Part shown: piece by piece, positions 7,549 through 16,629 of the stretch
Layout: every line of letters starts with the position of its first letter
How positions within the stretch are numbered: position 1 is the first letter of the stretch
The notes under the pieces: generated by a model
What the model was told of the DNA's origin: nothing
The model's database searches: none
Seen by the model: the letters and a program-made list of their open reading frames with translations, nothing else
NCBI GenBank assembly: GCA_965247435.1
Contig: OZ252019.1
Coordinates: 2,790,001 to 2,854,000, forward strand
DNA: 64,000 nt
From: Ilyomonas sp965247435
Lineage (GTDB): Bacteria > Bacteroidota > Bacteroidia > Chitinophagales > Chitinophagaceae
Reading direction: 5' to 3'
Position numbers and translations under genes: made by a program

Positions 7549-9588
7549 ATGGCAATAATAACTATAAATGGCATCTCGGTAGATCCATTAGTCACACAAC
7601 ATACTTTATCGGAAAAACTATTTAATGTTCCAGATGCTTCAACGTCCGATTATATACTAATTCAAACCAGCGAACCTTTAACTAAAGAACAGAAGGAAGA
7701 GTTGTTGAATAAAGATGTTCAGGTATTAGAATACGTTCCTGAAGATACATATATGTGCAGTTATAAAGGAACAAGCTTAGCATCTATAAGATCTTTGCCT
7801 TATATAAATTGGGCTAATGTATACATGCAAGACTTTAAAATTTCTCCGGCAATTAAATTCAATGATGCTTCGGTTAAAAATAGAAGCATGGCGGAAATCA
7901 TATCAAAGCCTGTAAAACTTTTCTCCAAATCTTTAAGAACTGTTGATATTGTTTTCCAAAAAGATGTAGAAGCAGCAAGTACTCGCCAAAAGATTGCTAC
8001 TGCTGCTCACTTAGATCCTGAAGATATTAAAATAGACAATTCCAAAGTAAGAATTACAGTTCAATCAAGATACCTGTCGGCATTAGCTTCTATTGACGAA
8101 GTACACCATATTGAAGAAGTAACTCCTTATAAATTGCACAATGATATTGCAAGGCAAATATTGAATGCAGGAATACCTAATGCTGGATATATTTACGAAG
8201 GTGATGGAGAAATTGTAGCCATTGCAGATACAGGATTTGATTTAGGATCAGCTACGAATGTTCATCCTGCTTTTACCGGAAGAGTGCTAAAACTCTATGC
8301 ACTTGGACGTTCAAATAAAGCAAATGATCCTGACGGACATGGAACCCATGTAGCAGGTTCAGTACTTGGTAACGGAATATCTACAATTTTAGGAGTTAAT
8401 GTAACTGGTTCTGCGCCTAAAGCAAAATTAATATTTCAATCAGTTTTAGATTCTAGAGGTGGCTTGGGAGGATTGCCATCAGATTTAAATGACTTATTTA
8501 AAGATCCATATCAAAACGATGGTGCACGTATTCATACAAATTCATGGGGAAGTACTGTGGGTAATGGAATGTATGATTCTAATTCAAGTGAAATTGACGC
8601 ATTTGTTTGGAACAACAGAGATTTTACGATTTGCTTTGCTGCTGGAAACGAAGGAAAAGATGACTCAGGTACTGGACGAATTTCTATTGGTTCTATTACT
8701 GCTCCAGGCACTGCTAAAAATTGTATAACAGTAGGAGCAACAGAAAATAATCGTCCTAATTTTTCATTAAAATATGGACAAGGATGGCCATCTGATTTTC
8801 CTGCACAGCCTATAGCTTCTGACATAGTAGCAAATAATATAGATGGAATGGCTGCCTTTAGTAGCCGTGGCCCCACTAAAGATCACCGTATTAAGCCCGA
8901 TGTAGTTGCACCTGGAACATATATCTTATCAACTCTTTCACGTGCTGTAACCGATACGAACCCTGGATGGGGAAGTTCTAACGATCCATTATATTTTTAT
9001 GAAGGTGGAACAAGTATGGCTACCCCTTTAGTTGCAGGTTGTGTAGCAGTAATAAGAGAATATCTTATTAAAGTACAGAATATTCAAAATCCAAGTTCAG
9101 CTTTAATAAAGGCTATGATTATTAATGGGGCAAAGGATATTAAAGGGCAATACACACCTACCGAAGCGGATGGAATTCCCAATACTTCAGAAGGCTTTGG
9201 AAGAGTAAATTTAGAAACTACCATTGGGCCTTTTTCTGCAAATCAGATTTTTATACTGCAGGATGAAAGTAAAGAATTAGATACTGGTGAACAGGATCAA
9301 ATTAATATAAACATACCAATAAATACATCTACACTGAAGGTTACATTAGTATGGACAGATATGCCTGGAGAAAAACTGCAAAATGATCTTGATTTAATTG
9401 TTATTGCGTCTGACGGTCAGGAGCGGCATGGAAATGTAGATGCACAAGCATCTGGTTTTGATCGAGATAATAATGTAGAGCAAATTGTTTGGAATAATAT
9501 CCCTTCTGGAAATTGTTCAGTTATAATACGTGCATACAGAATCATTCAACCTCAGTCCTTTGCTTTAGTAATTAGATCTGAGATATAA
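7549..9588 (+). CDS. S8 family (subtilisin-like) serine protease without signal peptide
   Basis: 679 residues. The catalytic triad is complete: Asp227 in IADTGFD, His264 in DGHGTHVAG and Ser489 in GGTSMATPLVAG, with the oxyanion Asn367 in AAGNEG. About 200 residues precede the domain and may be a prodomain or inhibitor-like region. The C-terminal 130 residues look like a beta-sandwich of the kind attached to S8 peptidases (TLVWTDMPG, DLDLIVIASDG). The start MAIITINGISVDPLV lacks a signal peptide, unusual for a subtilase of this size. It probably cleaves a protein partner; the target is unknown. AT-rich compared with the housekeeping genes. Confidence 0.9.
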   Translation: MAIITINGISVDPLVTQHTLSEKLFNVPDASTSDYILIQTSEPLTKEQKEELLNKDVQVLEYVPEDTYMCSYKGTSLASIRSLPYINWANVYMQDFKISPAIKFNDASVKNRSMAEIISKPVKLFSKSLRTVDIVFQKDVEAASTRQKIATAAHLDPEDIKIDNSKVRITVQSRYLSALASIDEVHHIEEVTPYKLHNDIARQILNAGIPNAGYIYEGDGEIVAIADTGFDLGSATNVHPAFTGRVLKLYALGRSNKANDPDGHGTHVAGSVLGNGISTILGVNVTGSAPKAKLIFQSVLDSRGGLGGLPSDLNDLFKDPYQNDGARIHTNSWGSTVGNGMYDSNSSEIDAFVWNNRDFTICFAAGNEGKDDSGTGRISIGSITAPGTAKNCITVGATENNRPNFSLKYGQGWPSDFPAQPIASDIVANNIDGMAAFSSRGPTKDHRIKPDVVAPGTYILSTLSRAVTDTNPGWGSSNDPLYFYEGGTSMATPLVAGCVAVIREYLIKVQNIQNPSSALIKAMIINGAKDIKGQYTPTEADGIPNTSEGFGRVNLETTIGPFSANQIFILQDESKELDTGEQDQININIPINTSTLKVTLVWTDMPGEKLQNDLDLIVIASDGQERHGNVDAQASGFDRDNNVEQIVWNNIPSGNCSVIIRAYRIIQPQSFALVIRSEI

Positions 9589-9719
9589 ATCCTTACCCTA
9601 CAACTATTCAGATAATTAATTCTTGCTTAGAAGAGTGTACTATATAGGGCGTTATCAAATCTTCATAGAATTTAGAATGAAAAAAATCCAAAGTATTTGC
9701 AAACTCAAAAAATTCACAT

Positions 9720-12128
9720 ATGAAACATCTGCTTCTGTATGTATTTCTAACTATAGGACTAAATAGTGTCGCGCAAAACTTGCAATTTAATGATAAAGGT
9801 CAACTCGTAAACGTAGACACATTTAAAAAAGTCCTAAGCAGTTACACCATTAGCAGAAATGCTGTTAATCACTTAGATGCTGCTAAAATAAATGAGATAA
9901 AACAAGCATTGGCGGCAAGAATTCAGACGGCTATAAATAATATGCAAGATGATTCATTATCTGCAAAAACACTCTATGCTAATCTTTGGGGTGATAATAA
10001 CACAACCAATAACATTATCCAAGAAATGATTGATTTACGAGCCGCTCTCCTTGGAACAGCAGTTGCCAGAGTTGTTTGGAATTATGTTCCTTCACCTACT
10101 GATATCAATACAGTATTAAACCAAGATATTTTCAATCTTCCAGCCTCAACTATTAATATTGATAATAAAACTGCTTCTCTCATTTATACCGATCCTTTTA
10201 AAAGCTGGCTATTACAGTATTTCAATACATCGGTTTCTACCAATAGAATAAATAATCTAAACATGGATATAGCTTACAAGAATGGGTGGCGAGAATTGGA
10301 ACAATCTTATGCGCAGATAAATAATTATCTAAAAATAACTTCCGCTCCGGATACTATCACCGATTGTAGCACTTTACACTTAAGTGATATTAACGATAGT
10401 ATCTGGATTATTCAAAATAGTCTCAACACTAACTATGTTATAAACTTACTAAGAACTAATAATTTTTTTAAACAATGGCTGTGGTATACAAGAGGTTTAT
10501 TACAAGTGAATCCCTTGGGTGTGACAACTGGAGACAGAGAATATCCTGTCAACGAGCGTAATAGTTTTGATACAAGCAAAAGCAAATTGACTAATGCTCA
10601 GGAAGCTGACTCTCTAAAAAACTTTAGAACAACAAAGCAGATACAGAATAAAATAACACTCCCTATTCTTTCTTCAGTGGCTGATAAAAACCAAACAATC
10701 TACACATGGAATTATAATGGTGCAAAAGATTTTGAGACAAACACTGACAACAAACTAAAATTGATTGAAAAGAAAGAAGGATTAGCCTATACTATTTATA
10801 ACATACCACAAAATACCGGTGTAAAAATAGATTTCGACACTTCGATAGTATTAGATGACAGAAGTAAAGCCGTTATTACTGTAGATAATTTATTTGACCA
10901 AATAGGAGGACTTGCTGCGAAGGCTCCTGATTTACTAAAGCATTGGGCTAATGTAAGCAGTCACATAAATACGGGGCAACCAGCTATTCCTAATGAAATA
11001 ATTACGAGCAGTCAAGCAAAGAATATTGTAAAAGCTGGTAAAGGTTTAGGAAATCCTTTAATCGCATTACAATCAAAAGAAAAAGGAAATTTTTTCCAGC
11101 TTTTTGAAGATGTGCCAGATGCTGCAATTAAAGTAAAAGAAGCGGAGGAAAAGAACTATTTATCTATAAATAACAGACAAGTTCCAATAGCAAAAGATAA
11201 TAATATTGACAAAAGGAATATCCTTCTTGCGTACCTTAGAGAAGATGACAATGACGAATGTAGTGATTGCAACACTTTTAAAAAGAGAGAACCGCTCATT
11301 ACTGCATTTTTAGAAAAGGATGAATGTTACTTTTTAGATTATTCATCGCCTACGACAATAGAAAAAAGCGCTGAAAACCTTCTACCCAGATTTACTTGTT
11401 TTATCGATGAAGTTAATGATTGCAGAGAGGCTATTACAAATGCTCATGTCCTATTACAGGCGTTTGCAGACATCGTAAAACCATACATTAATATCACTGA
11501 ACGTTCGTTGCCGCCGGTTAATTTAACTGAAATAACAGATCAAACACCGGTCTATACTACAAAATCTGCTAAATTACCAATGCCGGAAAGCCCCAAAGTA
11601 TTACAGATAAAAGTGCAGCCATCTGTAAAGAACTCGAAAGGAGAAGATTCTGCTCTTGCAGTAGTAACAACAAAGTTCAAAGCTGCGCCACTGCACTATG
11701 TTGATCTTAGTGTTGGCATAAGTTACTTTACAAGTTCATATTTAGTAAACGAACAAGGTGGTGATTCTTCGCTTCCTACCTCAAAAAATGGAGATAGGTT
11801 TAAGCTTATTGCGGGCATACATATTTATCCGGGGGGACTTTTTAATATTGATGATAAGTTTATTCATCATCAAGAATGGTATCACAGAACTTCCATTTTT
11901 GCAGGAGTTGGATTACAGAAAGCGTTGGACAATTTTTTTATTGGTGCAAGCTATGATCTTGTACCAGGTATGAGGATTACAATAGGTCCACACATTTATA
12001 AAGACACAAGATTTAAGATAATAAACAGTCAGGTACTTGACAAAGCATCTGCACCTAAAGTAAAAGGGATTTACCTATCTTTTAATTTAGAACCCGTCTC
12101 TTTCATTAAGTTTTTAGGCTTATTTTAA
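9720..12128 (+). CDS. Large secreted protein, possible outer-membrane C-terminus, unknown
   Basis: 802 residues starting with a signal peptide (MKHLLLYVFLTIGLNSVAQ). The body is hydrophilic and mixed helix/strand with many Asn and Asp residues. The last ~110 residues alternate in a beta-strand pattern (VDLSVGISYFTSS, LIAGIHIYPGG, SIFAGVGLQ, FIGASYDLVPGMRITIGPHI) and end in Phe, as outer-membrane barrel strands often do. A small Cys cluster (DDNDECSDCNTF) lies near residue 517. No family recognised. The next gene starts 11 bp after the stop, so 9720-15066 looks like one operon. Confidence 0.7.
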   Translation: MKHLLLYVFLTIGLNSVAQNLQFNDKGQLVNVDTFKKVLSSYTISRNAVNHLDAAKINEIKQALAARIQTAINNMQDDSLSAKTLYANLWGDNNTTNNIIQEMIDLRAALLGTAVARVVWNYVPSPTDINTVLNQDIFNLPASTINIDNKTASLIYTDPFKSWLLQYFNTSVSTNRINNLNMDIAYKNGWRELEQSYAQINNYLKITSAPDTITDCSTLHLSDINDSIWIIQNSLNTNYVINLLRTNNFFKQWLWYTRGLLQVNPLGVTTGDREYPVNERNSFDTSKSKLTNAQEADSLKNFRTTKQIQNKITLPILSSVADKNQTIYTWNYNGAKDFETNTDNKLKLIEKKEGLAYTIYNIPQNTGVKIDFDTSIVLDDRSKAVITVDNLFDQIGGLAAKAPDLLKHWANVSSHINTGQPAIPNEIITSSQAKNIVKAGKGLGNPLIALQSKEKGNFFQLFEDVPDAAIKVKEAEEKNYLSINNRQVPIAKDNNIDKRNILLAYLREDDNDECSDCNTFKKREPLITAFLEKDECYFLDYSSPTTIEKSAENLLPRFTCFIDEVNDCREAITNAHVLLQAFADIVKPYINITERSLPPVNLTEITDQTPVYTTKSAKLPMPESPKVLQIKVQPSVKNSKGEDSALAVVTTKFKAAPLHYVDLSVGISYFTSSYLVNEQGGDSSLPTSKNGDRFKLIAGIHIYPGGLFNIDDKFIHHQEWYHRTSIFAGVGLQKALDNFFIGASYDLVPGMRITIGPHIYKDTRFKIINSQVLDKASAPKVKGIYLSFNLEPVSFIKFLGLF

Positions 12129-12139
12129 AAAGTTATCCA

Positions 12140-13111
12140 ATGAAAAAATTATACTTTATAATATGTTTACTTTCTTTTTTTTCTTGTAAAAAATACAAAG
12201 ATTTGAAAGACAATAATTCTGTTGGTAATTCGTACATCAGAGGTAGATTGTTCTTAACTGACACACTGACTAAAAATACAGTTAACCAATCTTTGTCTAG
12301 CAAAATAGTACAAATATTTTTTGCTGACACTCAGGATACCATTAATGATATATTACCTGTTACCACAGATAAGGACGGCTATTTTACTTTTAGAAATCTG
12401 GATGAAAGCAGAACATACCGAATTTACTATGAGGAAACGGAAGATAGTAGCAGGATGTACACAGCCGTAAGAACAGACATAAAGGCGCCATTCGATACGT
12501 TAGCGCTAAATGCCCATCTTGATACCACCAAAGAACCAGGAGTTATCTATAGCATTGTGGACGAATTCGGCGCTCCGATAAAAGGTGCATCTGTATGTAT
12601 TTTTGCGAACATTTCTTTTTTTCAGGAGGGTAAATGTGATAACAGCAACTATTCACTTACAACTGATGCTTATGGTCATGCTTTTGTATTTAACATACCA
12701 TCGGGTAAATATTATGTTACCAGTTATATTTCAGTAAATGGCTCAACGTATTTGACCAATGATTCACTTACTGTAGATAGTGCCATTATTCATCAAACCC
12801 TTCGATTAGCCAAAGCTAAACAAACGGGGTATAACATCTTAGTGCTTGACTCACTAGGAACAGCTGTTCCTAACGTGCAACTATGCTTTTTTACTAGTGA
12901 GGTTTTCTTTAATACCGGAAATTGTTCTGCAAGCAATTTTCATAATAACTCTGATTCTAATGGTATTTCTAAAGGCACAGCGGTTACACCCGGTAAGTAT
13001 TTTGTATTGGCAAACACAACAATTGATAGTTTACAATTAGTTGCTGAAGAAATAGTTAATATCGAAAAAGATAAAATATTAGCTGATACAATGATATTGC
13101 ATAAAAAATAA
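12140..13111 (+). CDS. Lipoprotein with duplicated Ig-like/carboxypeptidase-regulatory-like domains
   Basis: 323 residues. The N-terminus is a lipoprotein signal (MKKLYFIICLLSFFSC, lipobox SFFSC). Three beta-sandwich-like units follow: one around 30-125 with DKDGYFTFRNLDESRTYRI, and two tandem units around 135-230 and 235-323. Each of these last two carries a pair of Cys in equivalent places (VCIFANISFFQEGKCDNSN and LCFFTSEVFFNTGNCSASN), which points to an internal duplication. Such domains usually serve in surface adhesion or stability. It sits between the large secreted protein and the 13178-15066 signalling-like genes. Confidence 0.75.
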   Translation: MKKLYFIICLLSFFSCKKYKDLKDNNSVGNSYIRGRLFLTDTLTKNTVNQSLSSKIVQIFFADTQDTINDILPVTTDKDGYFTFRNLDESRTYRIYYEETEDSSRMYTAVRTDIKAPFDTLALNAHLDTTKEPGVIYSIVDEFGAPIKGASVCIFANISFFQEGKCDNSNYSLTTDAYGHAFVFNIPSGKYYVTSYISVNGSTYLTNDSLTVDSAIIHQTLRLAKAKQTGYNILVLDSLGTAVPNVQLCFFTSEVFFNTGNCSASNFHNNSDSNGISKGTAVTPGKYFVLANTTIDSLQLVAEEIVNIEKDKILADTMILHKK

Positions 13112-13177
13112 TTTATACTCGGCAATGGCTTAAATTTATTTCTGTTTCGAAGTATATTTTCACAAAAAAAACAAACA

Positions 13178-13657
13178 ATGAAAAATCAAGCATTTACACT
13201 TGCTATTAAAGATGTTGACAATAACATTCCTGGTAAAACATGTAAAGATTACTTTAGTCCAAATAATCAGGCAACTGAAAATGCCCCTGATTTACCTACA
13301 TGCGTAGGTATGACAAAATTATTCAGAGAAGTAGATAACGGAAATAAATTACCATTTCAGATTCATCGAAAAGGATATACTCTACCTTTAGCAGATATTC
13401 AAAATATTCTGAAACAAAATAATAGCAGTATAACAGGCATAAAAGTTTATTTTGGTATTGACGTGGATAATACTGGGCAACGAACGCTGCAACTTATTGC
13501 AATTGGTACTTTTGATGATGGCACTTCTCCTTTTTCAGATTATAATATTCCAGAAATAGGTGCTGCTAATCCTAATATACCTGAAAATATCGTGTTCGGA
13601 AATTTAAAACCATGCCCAAAGGAATGTGGAAAGAATAATGTTCTAAATGCAGGTTAA
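13178..13657 (+). CDS. Uncharacterised 159-residue protein, possible partner of the following sensor genes
   Basis: No signal peptide or membrane segment. The Cys residues fall mostly in the first third and the tail (TCKDYF, LPTCVGM, and at the end PCPKECGKNN). The middle reads as a compact alpha/beta domain (GIKVYFGIDVDNTGQRTLQLIAIG). The CP-x-x-CG ending could bind a metal or form a disulfide. Only 6 bp separate it from the next gene, so it belongs to the same transcript as the membrane protein and the histidine kinase. I recall similar short-protein / multi-pass-protein / kinase triplets in related bacteria, but cannot name the family. Confidence 0.65.
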   Translation: MKNQAFTLAIKDVDNNIPGKTCKDYFSPNNQATENAPDLPTCVGMTKLFREVDNGNKLPFQIHRKGYTLPLADIQNILKQNNSSITGIKVYFGIDVDNTGQRTLQLIAIGTFDDGTSPFSDYNIPEIGAANPNIPENIVFGNLKPCPKECGKNNVLNAG

Positions 13658-13663
13658 ATATGT

Positions 13664-14317
13664 ATGACCTTAGTTGATTTTATTCATTATTCAGATACTT
13701 ATGCTCCGGCAGGTGTATTACTTCTTTGTTTTTTAAAAAGAAATAGTCTGCCTAAACTTTCATTTCTTTTTATTGGTTATTTGTTTGTGTCTATAATTAC
13801 TTTTGGCTCTAGCAATTGGCTTGCTGCTACAAAAACAAATAATTTGTTTTTGTATCATTTTTATACAGCTTTCAATTTTTATTTCTTTTATTTATACATT
13901 TTTATTCCCGTCGGAAATAAGTCTAGAATAATACTTACCATTTTCTCGATTTTCTTTACTATTTTCTTGATTACGAATTATTTTTTATGGGAACCACTCG
14001 ATGCATTTAATACAAACTCTTCTATAGTAAGCTTTTTACTACTAATCTTTTTCTCAGTTATTTATTTTTTAAATTTAATAGAATCAAATGTGGTCATTGA
14101 AATAAAGAGAAACTTTTCTTTTTGGATTGTTACAGGCGTCTTATTTTATTCAAGTACTTGTACGTTTGTTTACTTTTTTTACAAATACGATAAGAATATA
14201 AACGCTACACTTGACGATTTTCTATGGCTGATTCAGGATGTTGCAACAATCATTAAATTTATTTTATTTTCATTTGGAATAATATGGTACCACAGGAAGC
14301 CGATTTATCATGGATAG
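13664..14317 (+). CDS. Multi-pass membrane protein coupled to the histidine kinase gene
   Basis: 217 residues with about seven hydrophobic segments (for example GVLLLCFLK, FLFIGYLFVSIITF, FYTAFNFYFFYLYIFI, ILTIFSIFFTIFLIT, IVSFLLLIFFSVIYFL, WIVTGVLFYSSTCTFVYF, TIIKFILFSFGIIWY). The fold would suit a sensor or a channel-like receptor. The reading frame overlaps the following kinase gene by 34 bp, a strong sign of translational coupling and joint function. Very AT-rich. Confidence 0.7.
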   Translation: MTLVDFIHYSDTYAPAGVLLLCFLKRNSLPKLSFLFIGYLFVSIITFGSSNWLAATKTNNLFLYHFYTAFNFYFFYLYIFIPVGNKSRIILTIFSIFFTIFLITNYFLWEPLDAFNTNSSIVSFLLLIFFSVIYFLNLIESNVVIEIKRNFSFWIVTGVLFYSSTCTFVYFFYKYDKNINATLDDFLWLIQDVATIIKFILFSFGIIWYHRKPIYHG

Positions 14318-15066
14318 CAGTTATACTCATTCTGTCAATGATGCTTTTTACATGTGGAATCATTTATTTATTCATGCGTTATCAATTAAAAAAAAATACA
14401 CTTATTAAAGAAAAGCAAACGTTAGAACACTATTTTAACCAGCAACTCCTCCAATCCCAGCTCGAAATCCAAGAGCAAACATTCAATATCATTAGCCAGG
14501 AAATACACGATAATGTAGGGCAGGCGCTAAGTCTAGCCAAGATGCAATTGAATATTTTAGAACGGGGCGAAACGCTTAATAAAGCATTAATAACCGATAC
14601 CCAGGACAGCATCAGCAAAGCAATAGCAGACCTCCGGGATATTGCAAAAAGCTTAAGTACTGAGCGCATTCAGCAGCTAAATTTATCGGAGACAATAAAT
14701 TATGAACTTGCCCGTATTAACCGTTTAGATCTTATGGTTACAAGCCTCCAGGTAGAAGGCAGGGAGCAATGTATTCAAAGCAAAAAAAAGCTTATCATCT
14801 TTCGTATTATTCAGGAAGCATTACAAAATATTTTAAAACACGCTAAAGCAAGTAGTATAAATGTGAGATTCAAATATGCAGAAGATTTTTTAACTATTGA
14901 AGTAGCTGATAATGGTAAAGGTTTCGACAAAAACTTAGTTGTAGAGAAAGATGGCTTAGGATTGAGAAATATTGTTGATCGTGCCGCTTTAATCGGAGGC
15001 GAAGCCAATATAACAAGTACACTCAATAAAGGTACAACGGTAACGATTGTTGCGCCCTATGAGTAA
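14284..15066 (+). CDS. Orphan sensor histidine kinase (HisKA_3/HATPase)
   Basis: 260 residues: one N-terminal membrane segment (about 9-32), a coiled linker, and the phosphoacceptor helix with His75 in SQEIHDNVGQALSLAKMQL, typical of the NarL-partner (HisKA_3) class. The GHKL ATPase domain has an N box (RIIQEALQNILKHAKAS), a G1 box (VADNGKGFD) and a G2 region (GLGLRNIVDRAALIGG). It would autophosphorylate and pass the phosphate to a LuxR/NarL-type regulator, but no regulator gene is adjacent. With its own sensor part so small, input probably comes from the overlapping membrane protein upstream. Confidence 0.88.
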   Translation: MVPQEADLSWIAVILILSMMLFTCGIIYLFMRYQLKKNTLIKEKQTLEHYFNQQLLQSQLEIQEQTFNIISQEIHDNVGQALSLAKMQLNILERGETLNKALITDTQDSISKAIADLRDIAKSLSTERIQQLNLSETINYELARINRLDLMVTSLQVEGREQCIQSKKKLIIFRIIQEALQNILKHAKASSINVRFKYAEDFLTIEVADNGKGFDKNLVVEKDGLGLRNIVDRAALIGGEANITSTLNKGTTVTIVAPYE

Positions 15067-15137
15067 ATAAAGATTACTATGCTCCTTCCATTAATCCCTT
15101 TTTAACCTTCCTTACATTTCCCTTAAAACTTCCCCAG

Positions 15138-15166
15138 CCGCTTTTTCAAATAAAAGCGGTTTTACA
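15138..15166 (+). terminator. Terminator after the sensor kinase operon
   Basis: 8-bp stem ccgctttt/aaaagcgg with loop tcaaat, then ttttacaattt; 72 bp after the kinase stop codon. Confidence 0.7.
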
Positions 15167-15507
15167 ATTTTATTCCCGTCAACAAAATTCAATATCCTCT
15201 TGACCGCCACACGCCCGCCGCTAGAGCAGATTTTTTAATACACTTTTAAAAGAAGAATTACTTAAAAAATCTGAAACATGGATTTCCAAAAAAGAAATAG
15301 GCTAAAAAACGTTGCGGGCATAAAAGCGTTTAAAAGAATTGTTAGAGCCGCTGCCTTTGGGAAGCGGCTTTGTTGTAGGTGTAAATGACTATACTATTTG
15401 CTGCCTTATCAGCAGTCATTAAATTTTAGCACAGGATTCCAAATTTTTTTATCTTTATCCAACATAAGTACAGGATCAAAATCAGATAGACTCAAATTAA
15501 TATTATT

Positions 15508-15655
15508 GTTCGCTAATTACTTCGCGCCAATGTAGCATTACCGCTGCACAATTCACAGCAGTACAAAGGCTACATCATAGCGTATCAGGGAAACGTGCTG
15601 TATATCGTTTCCCTGTGGCTTTTTTTCGTTCTTTTTTTTCCACAAAAAAAAGAAC
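15508..15655 (+). repeat. ~148-bp hairpin element, copy 3
   Basis: Same orientation as copy 1, with stem 15586-15595/15606-15615, loop tgctgtatat, T run, and the gttctttttt...aaaaaagaac ending. It ends 117 bp before the lysozyme-like gene, about the same distance as copy 1 from the lipoprotein gene at 4221. Copies 1 and 3 therefore look like leaders of the genes they precede. Confidence 0.85.
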
Positions 15656-15772
15656 ATTACATAAAAAGCAGTAATGAATAGATGATGCGAAAGCATAACT
15701 TATATACTGTTATAGATAGCTACCTTTAAAATCTTCTTTTTTATCTATTTATTAATCTAAAAAACTCCCCAC

Positions 15773-16555
15773 ATGCCAGTTGCCACTTCTAACAATCCAT
15801 TTGAAGACGAGTATCGTTTTTTATTTGATACCTGCATTATAATGGAAAATAAGTTTGCCGAAATTGATGAGGTAGTGCTGCAGATGCAGAGTAATAAAGC
15901 GCGGTACGAAAATATAGGCAACGAGCTGAGCATTCCCTGGAACTTTATTGCCATTATCCATTGCATGGAAGGCTCGCTCAGCTTTAAAAAACACCTTCAC
16001 AACGGCGATCCGTTAACGGCACGTACGGTGCAGGTGCCTAAGGGCATGCCCAAGGCGGGCACCCCGCCGTTTACCTGGGAGGAAAGCGCCAGGGATGCAC
16101 TTACGATAGAAGGCTTTGTTGGTAAAACCGACTGGAGTATTCCGGGTATGCTGTTTTCTTTTGAGAAATACAACGGCATGGGCTACCGTAAAAAAGGCAT
16201 TAATACGCCTTACCTGTGGAGCTACTCCAACCAATACACGAGGGGCAAGTTTACCGAAGATGGCATCTACGACCCAAATGCCGTTTCCAGGCAGGTAGGC
16301 GCAGCGGTATTGCTGCGGCGGATGAGCGAAAAGCAGATCGCCGTAAAAGGAGAAGTGGACCGGATTACCATGATTAAAACGTTAGGTGCCAAAGTGGTAT
16401 TCGATCCCAATACCTTCCACGAAAATGCACAGCAGCTACAAACATTGCTCAACAGTGTAGGCCTGCACTTGCGTACCGATGGCAAGGCCGGCAGAAACAC
16501 GTCAGATGCCTACCATGCCATTGCCGGCCAGTTTTTACAGGGTGATAACGGGTAG
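15773..16555 (+). CDS. Lysozyme-like protein with C-terminal peptidoglycan-binding-like domain, no signal peptide
   Basis: 260 residues. The core (about 45-190) has IIHCMEGSLSF, where Glu66 is placed like the catalytic Glu of lysozyme-fold muramidases. The pattern HNGDPLTARTVQVPKGMP then PPFTWEESARDAL follows, which I recall from uncharacterised bacterial lysozyme-like proteins. The C-terminal ~55 residues (AQQLQTLLNSVGLHLRTDGKAGRNTSDAYHAI) look like a peptidoglycan-binding repeat. As with the CHAP protein at 5667, there is no signal peptide. It probably cleaves glycan strands; this rests on pattern resemblance only. Confidence 0.7.
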   Translation: MPVATSNNPFEDEYRFLFDTCIIMENKFAEIDEVVLQMQSNKARYENIGNELSIPWNFIAIIHCMEGSLSFKKHLHNGDPLTARTVQVPKGMPKAGTPPFTWEESARDALTIEGFVGKTDWSIPGMLFSFEKYNGMGYRKKGINTPYLWSYSNQYTRGKFTEDGIYDPNAVSRQVGAAVLLRRMSEKQIAVKGEVDRITMIKTLGAKVVFDPNTFHENAQQLQTLLNSVGLHLRTDGKAGRNTSDAYHAIAGQFLQGDNG

Positions 16556-16629
16556 GTTGTACCAGCATTAGTATATACACCGTATATGGTTAGTCTGCAT
16601 AGTAGAAATACGTTTATTTTTACAAGGCT

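Larger units (their letters stand above)
15067..15772 (+). other. 700-bp intergenic region with hairpins and repeat copy 3
   Basis: No gene seen. It holds a terminator-like hairpin (15138-15159, stem ccgctttt/aaaagcgg, then a T run) and a perfect 12-bp inverted repeat (cagattttttaa at 15227-15238, ttaaaaaatctg at 15262-15273). A second GC-rich hairpin (15346-15369, agccgct/agcggct, then ttgttg) follows, and then the ~148-bp element. Confidence 0.6.
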
